From the NCBI GenBank assembly GCA_030248065.1, contig JASAMV010006835.1:1-64000 (forward strand): a stretch of DNA of 64,000 nt, given 5' to 3'. Shown piece by piece: positions 9,603 through 23,400 of this stretch. The position numbers were made by a program, and so were the translations under genes. How positions within the stretch are numbered: the first letter of the stretch is position 1; the number at the start of each line of letters is the position of its first letter. This DNA comes from Rhynchonema sp. JSB1_4. Lineage: Eukaryota; Nematoda; Chromadorea; Monhysterida; Xyalidae. The notes under the pieces were generated by a model, which searched no databases, was not told where the DNA came from, and saw only the letters and a list, made by a program, of their open reading frames with translations.

Positions 9603-11999
9603 CCATACATTTTCCATGGTGTTTAGAATCATACCAACCGCCGTAAAAATGGAATGGTATTCTAAAACGGATCTCCAGCAATTTTACGGACGAAATTGAA
9701 GGCAGATTGAAATTATTATGACAGATGTGAAAAACTTCGATAGCCACAGTAGCCTTTTTCACCATTGAAACATGGAAAAAGAATAATTGCTTCGCATGGG
9801 TGATTGCCGGAAATATCGGAACCTGAGCAGCGACTTCGATAGAGGCACGGCACGTTCCGGCTGACTGACCATTTCAAGTCGGTTTGCGCCTTGTCACCAG
9901 ACAAGGTAGGTTTGAAGAGGGGACGGGTGTGTTCGTCCCCCTCCGTTATCAACAGTTGTCCAACTCAGTTAGTTATGGGCAGTGCTCAGTCGGCTATATG
10001 CTTTCAGCAAAGAAATATACCCGACTGCATTGCTACCATCCTGGTACGTTTCTGGATGGAATCAAACAAACGTGCAGGTTTGCGTGGCCGAATACCTGTG
10101 AATCTCCGTTCAGGGCTCGCGTTCAATAATCTGAAACTTGATGGCAGTGAGGCGCGATGCGTGCAACTTGACTGCCGTGAAGAGGAGAGGGGGATTTTGC
10201 CTACCGAACGACAGCAAGTTTTCCTTGCCGCTATCTGTGGATTCGGCTATTTCTGTCTTACTGTGACAGGCAGTTTCTTGGCATTGGCCAAGCAGGACTG
10301 GCTATGCAACAGCCAGTTGACTTGTTGACGTGGGATCATCCGAAGATTACCAAACATCGGCATGCGAGAAGATGTTCGAAACCACAAACTCGATGTTTTT
10401 TAAAAACTCTAACAAAAACTTTTTCAACCATGTTCACAGGACGTAACTTATACGTACCCAATGGAGCTTGCTGTCGCGACGAAAGAAAGATTCACGTCTA
10501 AAGATGAAAATTTCCAAAAGGTCTGGATATGCATCAATAATCGCAATTGTTGTCTGCCCAATTATCACAGAATTCAATCAGACAATAAGCCGCAGAAATA
10601 CGTATCCCGGCAACTGAATCGCTCGTATATGAATGACCTCGAGCGAGTGTAACATAGAAGTACATGACTAAATACAATCCCCACAGATGATGTTGCGAAG
10701 AAAAATAAGAAAAATTTTCTTGGCATTATGTACGCCACCTGGTCGCACAAACAGCACGGTTGTCGATTGTGACCCTTTGGCGTTCTGTACGCCTTTTTTA
10801 TTCTGATTGCTTTGGAACCCGCATGAATGAAGTTGATGAAGTTTTCCACAGACATGTTGCGCGTGCATTGTCGTACCACAAGCTACATTATGCAACACAA
10901 CACACAACGGGAGAATATTTTCTGAAGTAATAATGTAGTGTAAAACGAGCATTCACTGTTCCGATGTAACAGTGTTGGAATGACACATTAATCGAGATTT
11001 CTGACACAACTTTACTCAAAGCGGCGCCATGCGGATTTTTGCTTGTTAGGCCTAAGCCTGGCTTGATAGACCCTGGTGTAATCTGAGCGTGGTACTGTCC
11101 TAAGTCAGATCTACACTGCCGCCGTACGTGCTGAGATGTTAACAACAACCGGTCAGAATTCTCCCACTCTACTACATAAATATCAGCGCAATGTCCCACA
11201 AGCCGCCCCGAGCAGCGCCAGCCAGCTGCATGTACCTACGTACCAACCCACACACAGCAGAGCTGAGCACTTCAATGGAGCAAGATTGCTTCACAGGCCG
11301 ACCAACCAGATATTGTAAAACACACGGAGCAAACGCAAAGATGTACACAACGCCACACACACATGCCACAAAACCGCAACTGTGCACGTCTGTACCCCGC
11401 AAGTTGTAGGACATACATAAGATGCCTATACGTTGTGTATGCAACAGCAGAAAAGTTTTTCTCTACGCGGGTGTGAGTTTCAAAAAGTGCCGGGTCGCGT
11501 GCAGCGCTTAAAACGAACAATCTGCACATTATAACTTCTGCAAAGCGTTTCGGAAGGGTACCCGAAGTGCATTGTGCTTATGAAACGGCCGTGTCTTCGA
11601 TTTCGAACCCATCAGCAACTGTCGGGAGCAAGTTGTGATCGGACTTCAGTGTACAATTCAGCATTCACAGCAGCTAACTGGCCTTCAGTGCGAACTTTCG
11701 TTGTTTTGTGCTGCTCCCCTCTCCACGTGTGTACACGCTTGGAGGTGCACATCGTGTAGCGTTGGTTGCTCAGCCAGCGCACTAGAAAAGTGTGTGAAAC
11801 AAAAAAAGCCGCCGTAGTCCACCAAAAAAAACAGACCTCGCGCGCTCGGCGGCCCATTAGCCGACCAGGAACATCGCCTAAACAACAAACAACACAACAA
11901 CAACCGTATAGCGTGAACCATATTGTGACATTTTGCCCCTTGAAATATCAACCGATTTATCAGCACGATCGCAATTGACCGTAATATTCTGGTGCAACA
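9603..11999. other. Non-coding region upstream of kettin
   Basis: No exon could be supported in this stretch of about 2.4 kb. It should contain the promoter and 5' leader of the kettin gene. The short open frames here have poor composition for protein and no recognisable motif. Confidence 0.5.
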
Positions 12000-14406
12000 A
12001 TGCCGTTCAAACGGCCGTTGGGCGACACCGCCAGTGAGAATCAACGGCCACCACACTTCGTCAGGGTGCGTCAATTCTTCTTGTGATCAGTCAACGGATT
12101 GGTTGAAATTCGTTTTCTGATGCGTTCTTTTTACGTTTTGCCTTATGCACCATGTTGTGAAAATTTGTCAGTGCACCTGGAAAACCTTGGCCACATGAAC
12201 ATGGAAATTTTGAACACGCATCTTTTCTTTTGCGTGAATATTTCACGAAAGCGTTATATTTGGCCTACCTTAGTATTTGCGTTCATTATCACATTTCGTT
12301 CAGCCTCTGCAAGACAAGCGTGTGATCGTCGGTCAAGCGACGTCACTAGAATGCCAGGTGGAGGGCAACCCTGAACCAGCAGTGAAATGGCTGAAAGAGG
12401 GACAGAACATATCGAAATGTCCCGACTATCAGGTAAAGTTGCAAAAAGACTTGATCCCCAACTACAAACCCTGATTAGCAATTCCTATGTTCCAGTTCTC
12501 ACAAGACGGCACACGTCACATGATGCACGTTCCTCATGTAACCGAATCGGACTCGGGTCGCTTCACAATTCAGGTACAGATCTGCCGACAGCGAATTGAT
12601 TTACACTGCGCAATAAAAATGCCCTTGTGTTGTGTATTTTTCAGGCAATGAATGCGGCAGGTGCCAAGACCAGTTCATGCACATTGATTGTCGCGCCCGC
12701 TCCATCACCTGGTAAGGGAGTGTTACATTATTATTGGAACGGTTCTTTGTTTTGTTGTTTTCACAAGATGCAATGTTTTTTTGCATTTCGCTATTTCAGT
12801 GCTCGGCGGCAAATTCACCGTGTCGTAAGTTGCGACTTCATAGATTTTGTGTTCTTCCTGTTTCTCACTTTTTTGTCATTGTACTTTGAATCCACACATT
12901 GCAAGCAAGACATGCCAAACACCCACGCGTCTTTGCAGGGATTCCCCAGCTCCCCCGGCCACCCCGGTTGGTCCGAGTGCCCCGTATTTCGCCAAGACTC
13001 TGCAGAATCATCCTCTGAAGATCGGGGGCACGTGCGTGTTGGAATGTCGTGTGGTGGGCAACCCCGCCCCTGATGTGGCTTGGTACAAAAACGCACAGCC
13101 GTTGCAGATGGGATTCAGGTTGATTTGAATGGGAATGGTTTGGTTGGATTGATGGATCAGGATGGCGACCACGCCATAAACATTGGATTTTACCATAACA
13201 GTTGTGCCACCCGAAATCAACAAACCCAATTTGTCAATCACAGATTTAGGAAGGACCGACTTTTGAAAACTGACTGTAAAAATGTATAATTCCAAATTTC
13301 CGAAGTTAAGGTAATATTTACAGCATCCAGCCACAGTGTTTTCCTTAGATTGAACCTTTGAGATCGATCAGGTTTCCCAGACGTGTTTTTACTCGGGAAA
13401 ACAATCGAAAGTTCGAAAACTACCTGAAAGCACTTCATCATCTGATCAACACAAACCGCACCAGAGGTTGTTTCTCAGAATAATAACAGGGCGCTCAGCT
13501 GACTCAGACCGGTTTTGGGGGCAGACTTTTGTGTCGGGCTGGCTGTTGCATTCTTATTGGGTTACTGTGTAATGCTAAAACTTTTGACCTGCAACATACC
13601 GTCAGTGCCTGATATTCCCATCTGGTGTTCCTTCACTACTTGTAAACCGATGTCCCTTGTGTAAACAGTGCCTGGTTGTACACATGGGGATGTTGCACCT
13701 CATCAGGGTATGAATCCTGCATTTAGCCCTGGTTAGCTTGCTGCTGCACGTTTCGTTTTGTTTCGAGAAAACTTTCAAACAAACGGTTGCTAAAACTGTT
13801 TCGCAAAGAATGCTTGAAATCTCAAAGCCTGCGCACAACTGCTGCAACACTCTCAACAGTTGATAAAAAGTATCTAAGAAATAAAAACAAAAGGGAAACT
13901 GAGATGTACACAACAACAAAACGCACTGCTACTGAACCATCCTATTCGTTTGCAACGCTAATGCAGCAAGGAAAACAAAATGAGAAAGCAAATAGAAGCC
14001 GAAGCGCCTGTTGAACACTCTTCATTTAGGAAAATATTTTGGTGGTGTGAATAAATTTATACAAAGTGGAGTGGACGTTGATCGGGCATTGAGTCAACAA
14101 CAGGGCGGCTCTTGGTCACTGAGATGGATAGAACAGAGAAAAATACAGGGAAACACACATTCTCAGATTATCTGCATTATATTACATCCGTTACGAGTAT
14201 CCGAAACTCACCTGCAAAAATCAAACTTGCTCCAACCTACAATTATCATTGTTTTTATTCTCCCTTGCTGATTCAGGCACAAAGTCGAGAACGATCACGA
14301 CACGGGCATTTGTATGCTGACGATCTCGATGATGTTCGCTGAGGATGTCGGTGAATACACGTGCAAGGCCACCAATCAACACGGAAGTACGGAGACTCAC
14401 GCTCAG
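12000..14406 (+). CDS. ketn-1: Kettin exons 1-7: N-terminus, Ig1 and Ig2
   Basis: Exons are 12000-12065, 12304-12432, 12496-12573, 12645-12711, 12800-12824, 12939-13118 and 14277-14406. Ig1 covers PPHFVRPLQDKRVIVGQAT through the motif DSGRFTI, with Cys in SLECQ and Trp in VKWLKEG. Ig2 covers SAPYFAKTLQ through EDVGEYTCKATNQHG. A 25-nt exon encodes the short hinge between them. The 1,158-nt intron inside Ig2 (13119-14276) contains nothing recognisable. Confidence 0.88.
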
Positions 14407-17400
14407 GTGCGGGGTGGCCAAGTCTGTTTCACATTCTGCGATAGCACGCTTCCATCAAAATGGTTGAGACTACACCTTGATGCTGAAACATCAGCCATTC
14501 ATGACGCGGCTTTATCATGCTGACGAGCATGCTGTTTTCCAACGTAATTTGACAGTCTGGATGGTCCACAGTTGACAACAGTCATTGAGAGTTTTTCAAA
14601 CGAAAAAGCCAATCACTGAAACATTAGTCAGCTGCCTGCTGTAGGTGATGCACAAGGACAAATACGAAGAATGGTTGATTGAGGAGCAGACGAAGATCAC
14701 AAAGGAGAAGAAACAAACGATGATGTCTGAGATTGAGACCGCCATACAACGACCGAGGAAACCAAAGGGTTGGCTAAATTGACACACTTGCCGGTCACTC
14801 TGTGGTATTTGGGGATTTACGCCCAACCGCTCCAATCCAACCTCTTCCATGGGCCGGACCGAATTTCTGGACCGATATGAATCCGGGTCACTGAGTGTGG
14901 GTTATATTGTCCAGGTGACTGAGCTGTCGTCCTCATTTGTGACCGAGTGATCATCACATGTTGTTGCATTAGACTGATGATGTCCTGATGCACCAACGCA
15001 GTCCAAGCCAATGGCGCGAACGAGCACAAGCATGCCGTCCATTCCATTGCAGGCACGTTCTATCGCAGCAAAACCGAACGAATGATTGAAGCACACGCCG
15101 AACACAAACTGTCGGATGTGGAAAGTTCGTCAGATCTGGTTCGTTGGCGTTTTGTGTTGTCCATTGCATCGCAGCAAGTGTATTTTCTAACGTCTTTTCG
15201 GTTCAACACGCTTCATCTGCCATACAATTAGCCCCATTGAAGCCATATGTTCCGCAGAGCAACATACTCTCTTTTCCACAACAACTGAAAAGCAGCACAA
15301 TCTGTAGCTTTTTTGTTTTTTTATGTCACCTCGTTTGATTTGACTGTGGGCTGAGGGTCTTCTCTATGGTGCCGACAAGTGGAGGAGCCAACGCGCAATA
15401 TTACAACACGTGCAGTTGCAATGTGCAACGGCACAACTTGGAAACATTGTGGTCGAACACCAAACAGTCCACGTTAGGCGCATAAGGTTCCTGCACTTCT
15501 TTAAAGCAGGAACAAGAATAATAACCTCCCATTGGAGTTAACCTGTTCAGGACCTTATGTCACTTTGAAGAGCCAGCAGCTGCTCAGCACACAACTCAGT
15601 TATTTCAGCAGGACCAAGTCATTTGTGCCGTTAGTCACTTTGTATGTCTGTCAGTCACCTATTGCTCACTCACGATAAGTACTGGTGCAAAAGTTACAAA
15701 ATCATTAGCGCGGAACATCGCTTTCTTCTGGGATGGTGAGGCGACGGGGTTTAACGGATAGGGCTGTGCTGCAATTTGGAATAAAAACCGGCAGTAGTAT
15801 GAGATGTAGTAATGCTTAATCACAAATACAAACACACAAAAACGTACTCGTATTATCTCAAATGTTGCGTCGGGGATTTGATTAAATGTCTGTGGCTGAT
15901 GTATTCTAAAAATCCCATGCTTTTGAGAATACAAATCTGAGCAAAACGATGGGTTCAGTGGCAGATGTTGCACCGAGACAGCTGATGAGCTGGAAAACCA
16001 GACCTTTACGAAACAATCAATAAAAGCACAAAATCACTGGTCAAACAATCACGATTTATTAATGAGTAGCCATGTCCAAGCGCAGCACAACCCGTCGTAC
16101 GCATTCCTATTCATCTGTGGAATCAATGGAAATCCTCAAATACCGTCACCTGCTTGGCAGTACACCACGACGTCCTTTAAGTAGTCATGCCCCTCCAGAC
16201 GCTAAACGACAACGTAACCTTGTGGTTGTGAAGCCCGAACCGATATTTCCCAGAGTAAAAAAGATTTTGAGATTACATTTGCACCAAATTAAGCTGAACA
16301 GTGTTGCAGCGTTGACAGTAAGGAAAGAAGGCCAACCCAAAATTAATGTTTCAGCCGTGGGTCAGCGAGTCGGAGACCGAACCAGAGTTAGCGACCATGC
16401 TCGAAACACCGACACGGGGAAATGCACCTGGTCGGTTTTCTCTCAAACACGCCTGTTTTTGAAATCCTGTATTTTGATGTTTTTTTTGGGTGTGACACAT
16501 ACAGTGATCAGCATTCTCACGACGACAGAAAAGCAACCCTGATTTTCAGGTACACCACCTGATTTCAAGGCCACTCTGCGCTCTCAACGACTAACAGAAG
16601 GCACTGATGCAATATTGCAGGCTTCGGTCACTGGAAACCCAAAACCAAGGGTAAGAGGCAGGCCTGACAACCTACATGAAAATTTTGCGTTCTTTGATGC
16701 TTTTTTGTATGTCTCCACCAAGGACTCCACCATTTTCGATAACGAATAAGAATTCATTCTCTCTTTGCAGATTTACTGGTTCAAAAACGGTCAAGCGCTG
16801 AGTCCACATGCCGGCCAACGCTACAATTTTACGTACAAAGGCACGATGGTGATATTGAAGATAAAAATGGTGTTCCCTGAGGATGCCGGCACGTGAGTGA
16901 CACACAACACTAGTAGAACTTTTTGGAACTTGTACTTCCATAACTTGTGGTCGGAACTGAACAAGGATGGCATGAAAAATTGACCCGACGAATAATCTTA
17001 TGAGTTCCCAACTGTCCCATATTTATCGAAAGTATCGTTCAACATGAATTCAATGCAGCACAATGATGTTTCATTGCCTCGCAGGTATACCCTGGTGGCT
17101 GAGAATCAACACGGTCGAAAACAGTGCGATGCACAACTAGAGGTGACACCATTTGGAGAGCGGCAGGCGCCAGACACGTATGCAATGCGGTTGGTGAATT
17201 TACCAGAAATAGGGTGACCAAAAAGTTACACGCCCAAAAATAATATTTGGATCAATCACAGAGCACAACAGCAGAGCACACACGTGCAGACATACCGCAG
17301 CACGGCACATCATGTCACACAACAACAACAGCACATGCAGGTTCGGTTGGGCGAATGTTTCGTTGCGTTTAATAAGTCATAGTGTCATGTATAGTCCAAC

Positions 17401-20400
17401 ATGATTCAGTTACATTTTTCTGAAATAAACTTGATATAAGTTTCAGCAACACACGGTAACATCGGCAGCTGCGTCTGCGCCCGTGGTCGGGTACCGAACC
17501 CCTGGTCGAGGTGGTGAACCCCCGCGCGATGAGGGTCCGCGTGGTGCACAACCCCTTGGACACAGACAACGTTCGGCACAGCAACACACGTTAGTCGGCA
17601 TATAGGGTGACGTGAAAAGTATTTTCACCAATGTAACTAGCATTCTGGATCTTTGTGAAGCGTGCAGTGTGCTTTGGGTTCCTATCTGTTCACACAGCCG
17701 GCCAGTGCACCAGGTCATCGTCATTCTGAATGCATTTGATGTCCACGTCACCATACAAACGAAGCGCAAACTGTTGTTTTCCAAATATTCAGTGTTGCTG
17801 TTCGCCCGCCACAATTCGTGAAGATGCCCGTGCCGTTGGCTGCACGAGTCGGCGACTCGGCTCGCTTTGATATCATGGTTGGGCTTATTAAAATTATGTT
17901 CTTTGAAAAATGTGTTTTCATTTTTTTTAAATTTCCAGGTGTCGGCCAACCCTCGTCCGTCAGTTGAGTGGTCACGATCGGATGGACAACGCATCACACA
18001 ATCAAACAACAAATACAGGCTCGAGTCGAATGCACAGGATGGATACTACAGGTTTGTATTGAAAAAAATAGAACTTTTTTAATTCCGATTCTCCTTAATT
18101 TTGTAATCAGCGACCTTTCAGTCTTCAAATTCTCAACTGCCAACCCGAGGACGCACTGGAGTACTTTTGTGTGGCAGCAAATGAGGGAGGGCAGATACAG
18201 GCGCGCTGCAACCTGCAAGTCACCAGTGAGTGGGCACAGGGCAACAATATTTTATATTTATCCGAACATTATAACATTGCAACACCACTACTACGATTGT
18301 TATGATGCAATGCAGGTCAACAAACGACATCCGAGCCACCTCCACACATGGTGGAAAAGTTCCAATCGGTTACTGTACGTGAGGGCGATTCATTGACGTT
18401 GTTCTGCAAAGCTGCGGGCGATGGAGTCAAAATGCAATGGTGGGCTCAAGAACACGCTTTTAGAATAAAAAACCAAACTAATTTTTTTAAATTCAAGCAT
18501 TGTTTCAGTGAGAGAATCACGAAGTTGTCAGCCCCAAAACAAAACACATCTAATCTAATGTTTCACCCGACTTGCTTAGGTACAAGGACGACGTGCCGCA
18601 GCATCCCAACCAGAGTCGATATCGGATCGAAGTGAAACAAGCGGAATCGACATTGCAGATTGTGAATGCACAACTGGATGACACTGGATGGTTGGGATGG
18701 GCATTGGCTTCGATTATAACTTGGTCATTAGGGTTTCATTTGCAAGTACATATTCGCGTGCGTGGAAAATCTGTTGTTGCGTCCGGGCTTTGACAGCATA
18801 GTCCAAATAAAACACATTCTGAAACATTTTTTCTCATGGCCTAGTTCTTGGTCATACCTAAGAACCATCATGGAGGAGTGGTTTGGCCCTTCCCTGATCG
18901 CGTTGGGGATCAGTTGCATATCATGAACCTGAACTTAGAAAGAAGTAGCGCATCCAGAATCGGTGGAACCCGAATTCTCAGTACCGAACAAGACCGGCCA
19001 TGAAAGGTCGCACGGTCAATACAATACCCATCATAATCACGCAATAATCGCAGGTATCAATGCAACGCTTCGAATGCGAGTGGCACAACGAGTCTTCGTG
19101 GCCGAGTGGCTGTGCAGCCAAAAGAACAAGTGGCGCCAGCTCAACTGCCCAGTCCGCAACATGCTGCAGCCAGTCAACAACAGGCCGGCTTCTTTCAACA
19201 GCAGTTCCAGCAACAGACCATGAAACAGCAGCAAGTCAGCATTCAACGTCAGGCACATCTGCGACACGTCGAAATGCACAGGTATGCACCCTGTCGGAAG
19301 GATGTGTGATTTTGCACCGCAATCTGTGTGTGCAAGAACGAATAGATATGTACATCTGCGTAAGTCGAAAATCACAGATAATGTGTCACGTACATTATTG
19401 TGTGATGTTCGCGTGCGTTATTTTTTGCACGTATTACATATACAGTAAGATTGTGTGCTAAAACCGCGCATACACTTTCCAGCATGCAATTCTCACTGCT
19501 TGGTGTTGGTTTGATTTCAGGTCAGAGTGACACTGTTTTTTGTTTGTTTTTACAGAGCCAGCCCGGCAGAGGAACCAGCGGCAGCTCCACCCGAGCCAGC
19601 CAAGTTCACAAGTGCGTTGCGAGACCTGAATCTGACCGAGGGTCAAGTGGCCAGACTTGAGTGTCGCTATGCACCCGTTAATGATCCGACACTGAAAGTG
19701 GTCTGGCTGGTGAATGGACGACCGTTGAATGCTAGTGAGTGACTGTGAAACATCAATTTTTAAACATATTATTCGAGTGATGTGTTGTGCACTATGGGTT
19801 TCCTGGTTCACCTATTTCTGGTCGTCACCATCAGCTCAAATCTCAAAATAACCTCAAGCCACCATGGCGGCAGATGTGACACGGCGCAACCCTATGATCA
19901 CGTTTGGCAAAACAGAACTTGCTAAAGTGACTTTGATCAACCGTTCAGGCTCGCGTCTATCAACCGAATTCGACTTTGGCTCAGCTGTACTTGAAATCAA
20001 TCCAGTCACCTGTCAAGATGCAGGCCTTTACACCTGCCTGGTCGTTAATGCGACTGGCGAGGCGCGGAATGAGGCCACTATCAATGTTGAGGGTGAGTTA
20101 AGTGCTTTGAAACATTTCTTTTCAATATTTTTGCAACCTGTTGTTTGGAGCATATGTATTGGAACGGGCATGTATAGGCAAACTACGCCAACACGAGCCC
20201 GATTTCGGAGGTGGTGAACTTGCAAAACGCAAAGAAAGAGAAAGTCATCATGCTCCATGTTGTATGCCACAACGTGTAACGTTTCCCAAATCAGCAGCCA
20301 CGTCATGAATGTTTCACCATTTTGCCAGCTCCGAAATCGGGCTCGTGTTGGCGTAGTTTTACTTTATGTTCCACATCCGCAAAGCATAATTAACCCAGGC

Positions 20401-23400
20401 ACCCGTGGTCATCCGAAGCTTCATTCCCATTATCATGCCCATCTGTGGCTCAAGACCACTTTTTAATAAATGCCAAAAATGTTATAGAAACAAAAAGCGC
20501 ATATGCCCACATGTGGTAGTAATTCATAATTGCAGCACCGCACGGTGTACATACAGCGAGTGAACACCCCTATTCACTCGATCAAATCGCCGCTCTGGAA
20601 CATCGTCGCACGGTGCCACATGTTGGTGCACCACAGCACGATGAAATGGTTAGATACGTACAGGGTGATTGGTTAGGATTATTCAGGGTCAATGCTAGGC
20701 GTATCCCACATGACTCGCCTTGATCGTTCAGGCATCCGTAGAGCGACCGAATTTTGTCAGCGAACTGCGTCCAATTCAAGTGAGCGAAGGCAAAGGTGTG
20801 CACTTTGAGGCGAAACTTTCGCCGGCAAGTGATCCGAATCTGAAGGTCGAATGGTTCAAGGACGAACGTCCATTGCAGATGGGTCAGTGAACAACTTAGG
20901 CCTTATCACGTTCATTTCTAAGGCATAAGCGCAACTGAGCCTAATTTTTCAGGTAGCCGTTTTCGAATCCTGCACGATTTCGGCTATGTTGCATTGGACA
21001 TTACGCATACGATCCCTGAGGACACCGGCACGTACACGTGCAGGGCAACTAATCCATTGGGTGCTGCTGAGACGAGCACACAGTTGGTCTGTGCGGTGAG
21101 TGAAGGGGATGGAGTGGACATTGGGCCTGGGCTTAGGCCTGCCATCAATACCCAAAGCAAACCAACTTCGACGAAGAGCTGAAACGGCAGCCTTGCTAAT
21201 TCAGGCCAAGCACTCTGTGCACGCTGATCACAGCTACGTGGCGTATCAAGACACAATATACGGTGAGACACAGCCAGCCCACCCGTCAGCCGGCTTTGCG
21301 CAAAGTCCCGCGTTTGTGCAGCATCTGAAGGACTTGCACGTGAAGGAAATGAGTCGCGCACATTTCGAGGCCAGAGTTGTGCCACAAGGTTAGTACGTAT
21401 TTCCGGGTTATTGAGTTCGGAATGCTTGTTGTGTGAAGCATCACAATAATATTGCAGGCGATCCACAGCTGCAAGTTGAATGGCTGAAAGACGGCAAACC
21501 ATTACGCACCGCCAATCGCGTGCAAATGTTTCAGGTAGTGTGGTCTGTACAGATGAAACATCAGCTGGTGCATGCCGTAGACGTAAAGCACATTTTCAGG
21601 ACTTCGGCTACGTTTCATTGACGCTCTTCCCGGCGTACCCCGAGGACACCGGCATGTACACGTGCATACTCAAGAACAGAATGGGACAAGCTGAATCGCA
21701 GGTACACTTGTTCAAGCCCAGTCTATTCAGGTCGCAAGTGCAAGAATAAATCCACTAATTTTCAGGCAGCACTGCAATGCGTTGGCAAGGAGCCATTACA
21801 AACTGACACACATCACGAGGCAGCCATGCCACAGTTGATAAAATTGGAGCGGAAGAAGATTCGGATCGGCCCTGAGGAGGTTTACCGTTTGTCTTGGTTT
21901 TGTGTTTCGTAATAACAATCAGCACAGAAAGACGTGCAACCACACCAAATTTCGTGATAACCCTAACATCATGAAACATCAGATCAACCGCCCAGAAGAG
22001 GATGGCAGTCTGACGGAGCCCCGTTTCGTCAAGCCCCTACCCGAACATCACCAAGGCACCGAGGGACAACCAGTGCACATCGAGTGCAGAGTGGCGCCCA
22101 TGAACGATCCAAAGATGCGAATTGACTGGTACAGGAATGGTGAGTGGGTGATGCTGTTTGATGCGCCGTTTGGTGCATCCCATCGATCGATAACTGCTGT
22201 GATCGTTTGGTTTTTACTCGACCAACAGGCATAGAGTTAGAAAAGATTTCACATACTGCAACGGACCAACATGATAACCACGTCATCCCACAACTGAAAC
22301 GAATGAAACGTACGAACCTACTGTATTCAGGCATGCCCCTGCCGGCAGCGCATCGTTTCCGCACAATGTGTGACTTTGGCTACGTTGCGCTCGACATTCT
22401 TTATGCGTATGCAGAGGACAATGGAGTGTACACCTGTGTCGCAAGGTAGACCAGCTGTCAATTTAGACATAAAGACGTTTAGGCACCGATATTCCGGCCT
22501 GCCATGTACACCTCATATGACATTCCGCAGGAACGAGCTCGGCGCAGTGCAGTGTGAGGTCGAATTGACGGTGATGCCCCACAAGTCGATGTACGAAGAG
22601 GCACATCATCCAGAAGGATACCAAAGGATTCAGGTGGGCACCAGGCATAAATGTAAACTCGAACCTGACTTAAAATCTATACCGTACCACCATGGTATGT
22701 ACATTTCAGGAGCTGGAAGCGCGCAAATTCCGTCGTCAAGAGCAACCAGACCGAACGTGCACGGCAGCTGCCAAGTTCTTGGGACAACTCAAAGACCAGC
22801 AACTTTGGGAGGGACACAACTTGCACATGGAGTTGAAATTGGAGCCGATACACGACCCAACAATGCGAGTTGATTGGTTCGTCAATGGACGACCGCTGTT
22901 AACAGGTACCTTAATCTTGTGATAAGTGACGGCATGGGATGCCACTTTGGGAGAATCTTCTGGTGGAAATACTGGACGTTACTTGCCGGGAACAAGTCCA
23001 AGGTCACGATCATCTGCATAGTTTAGCCATTCAATACTATTGTAATTGTGTTTTCAGGCAGTCGCGTGAAGACCAATTTCGATTTTGGCTTCGTGTCGTG
23101 TGACATGCGCGGTCTGATTGCCGAGGACAGTGGTCTGTACGCTGTGCGTGCTGTCAATGCACTTGGGGAGGCCGTGTCGGAATGCAGAGTGCATGTCATG
23201 GAACGGTGCGTCATCTCTTGCCTATGATTGTTTCATCGCACAACACAAAGGTTTACATTCACCCATAGCAAATTGCAGATCAAATGTGCTCAGTGAGACG
23301 CAACACACGGAGTCGTTGGGCAAAATCCACCATTTGGAGACACAGGACCGATACGGACGTCGCGAGATCACGGACGCAGATGTTACAGATGCACCTGTGT

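Noticed and set aside
9891..10328. Plus-strand frame of 145 codons
   Set aside because: Its composition is mixed and it has no domain, splice context or similarity. It lies in the kettin upstream region and looks like chance.
16355..16542. Continuation of the 16072 frame as a 156-codon ORF
   Set aside because: The Ig3 leader needs the other frame from 16355 with a donor at 16430. The long ORF runs through an intron and out of the coding frame.
17641..17792. Open frame between kettin exons 15 and 16
   Set aside because: Exon 15 joins exon 16 at 17793 in perfect phase and Ig4 is complete without this stretch, so it is intron.
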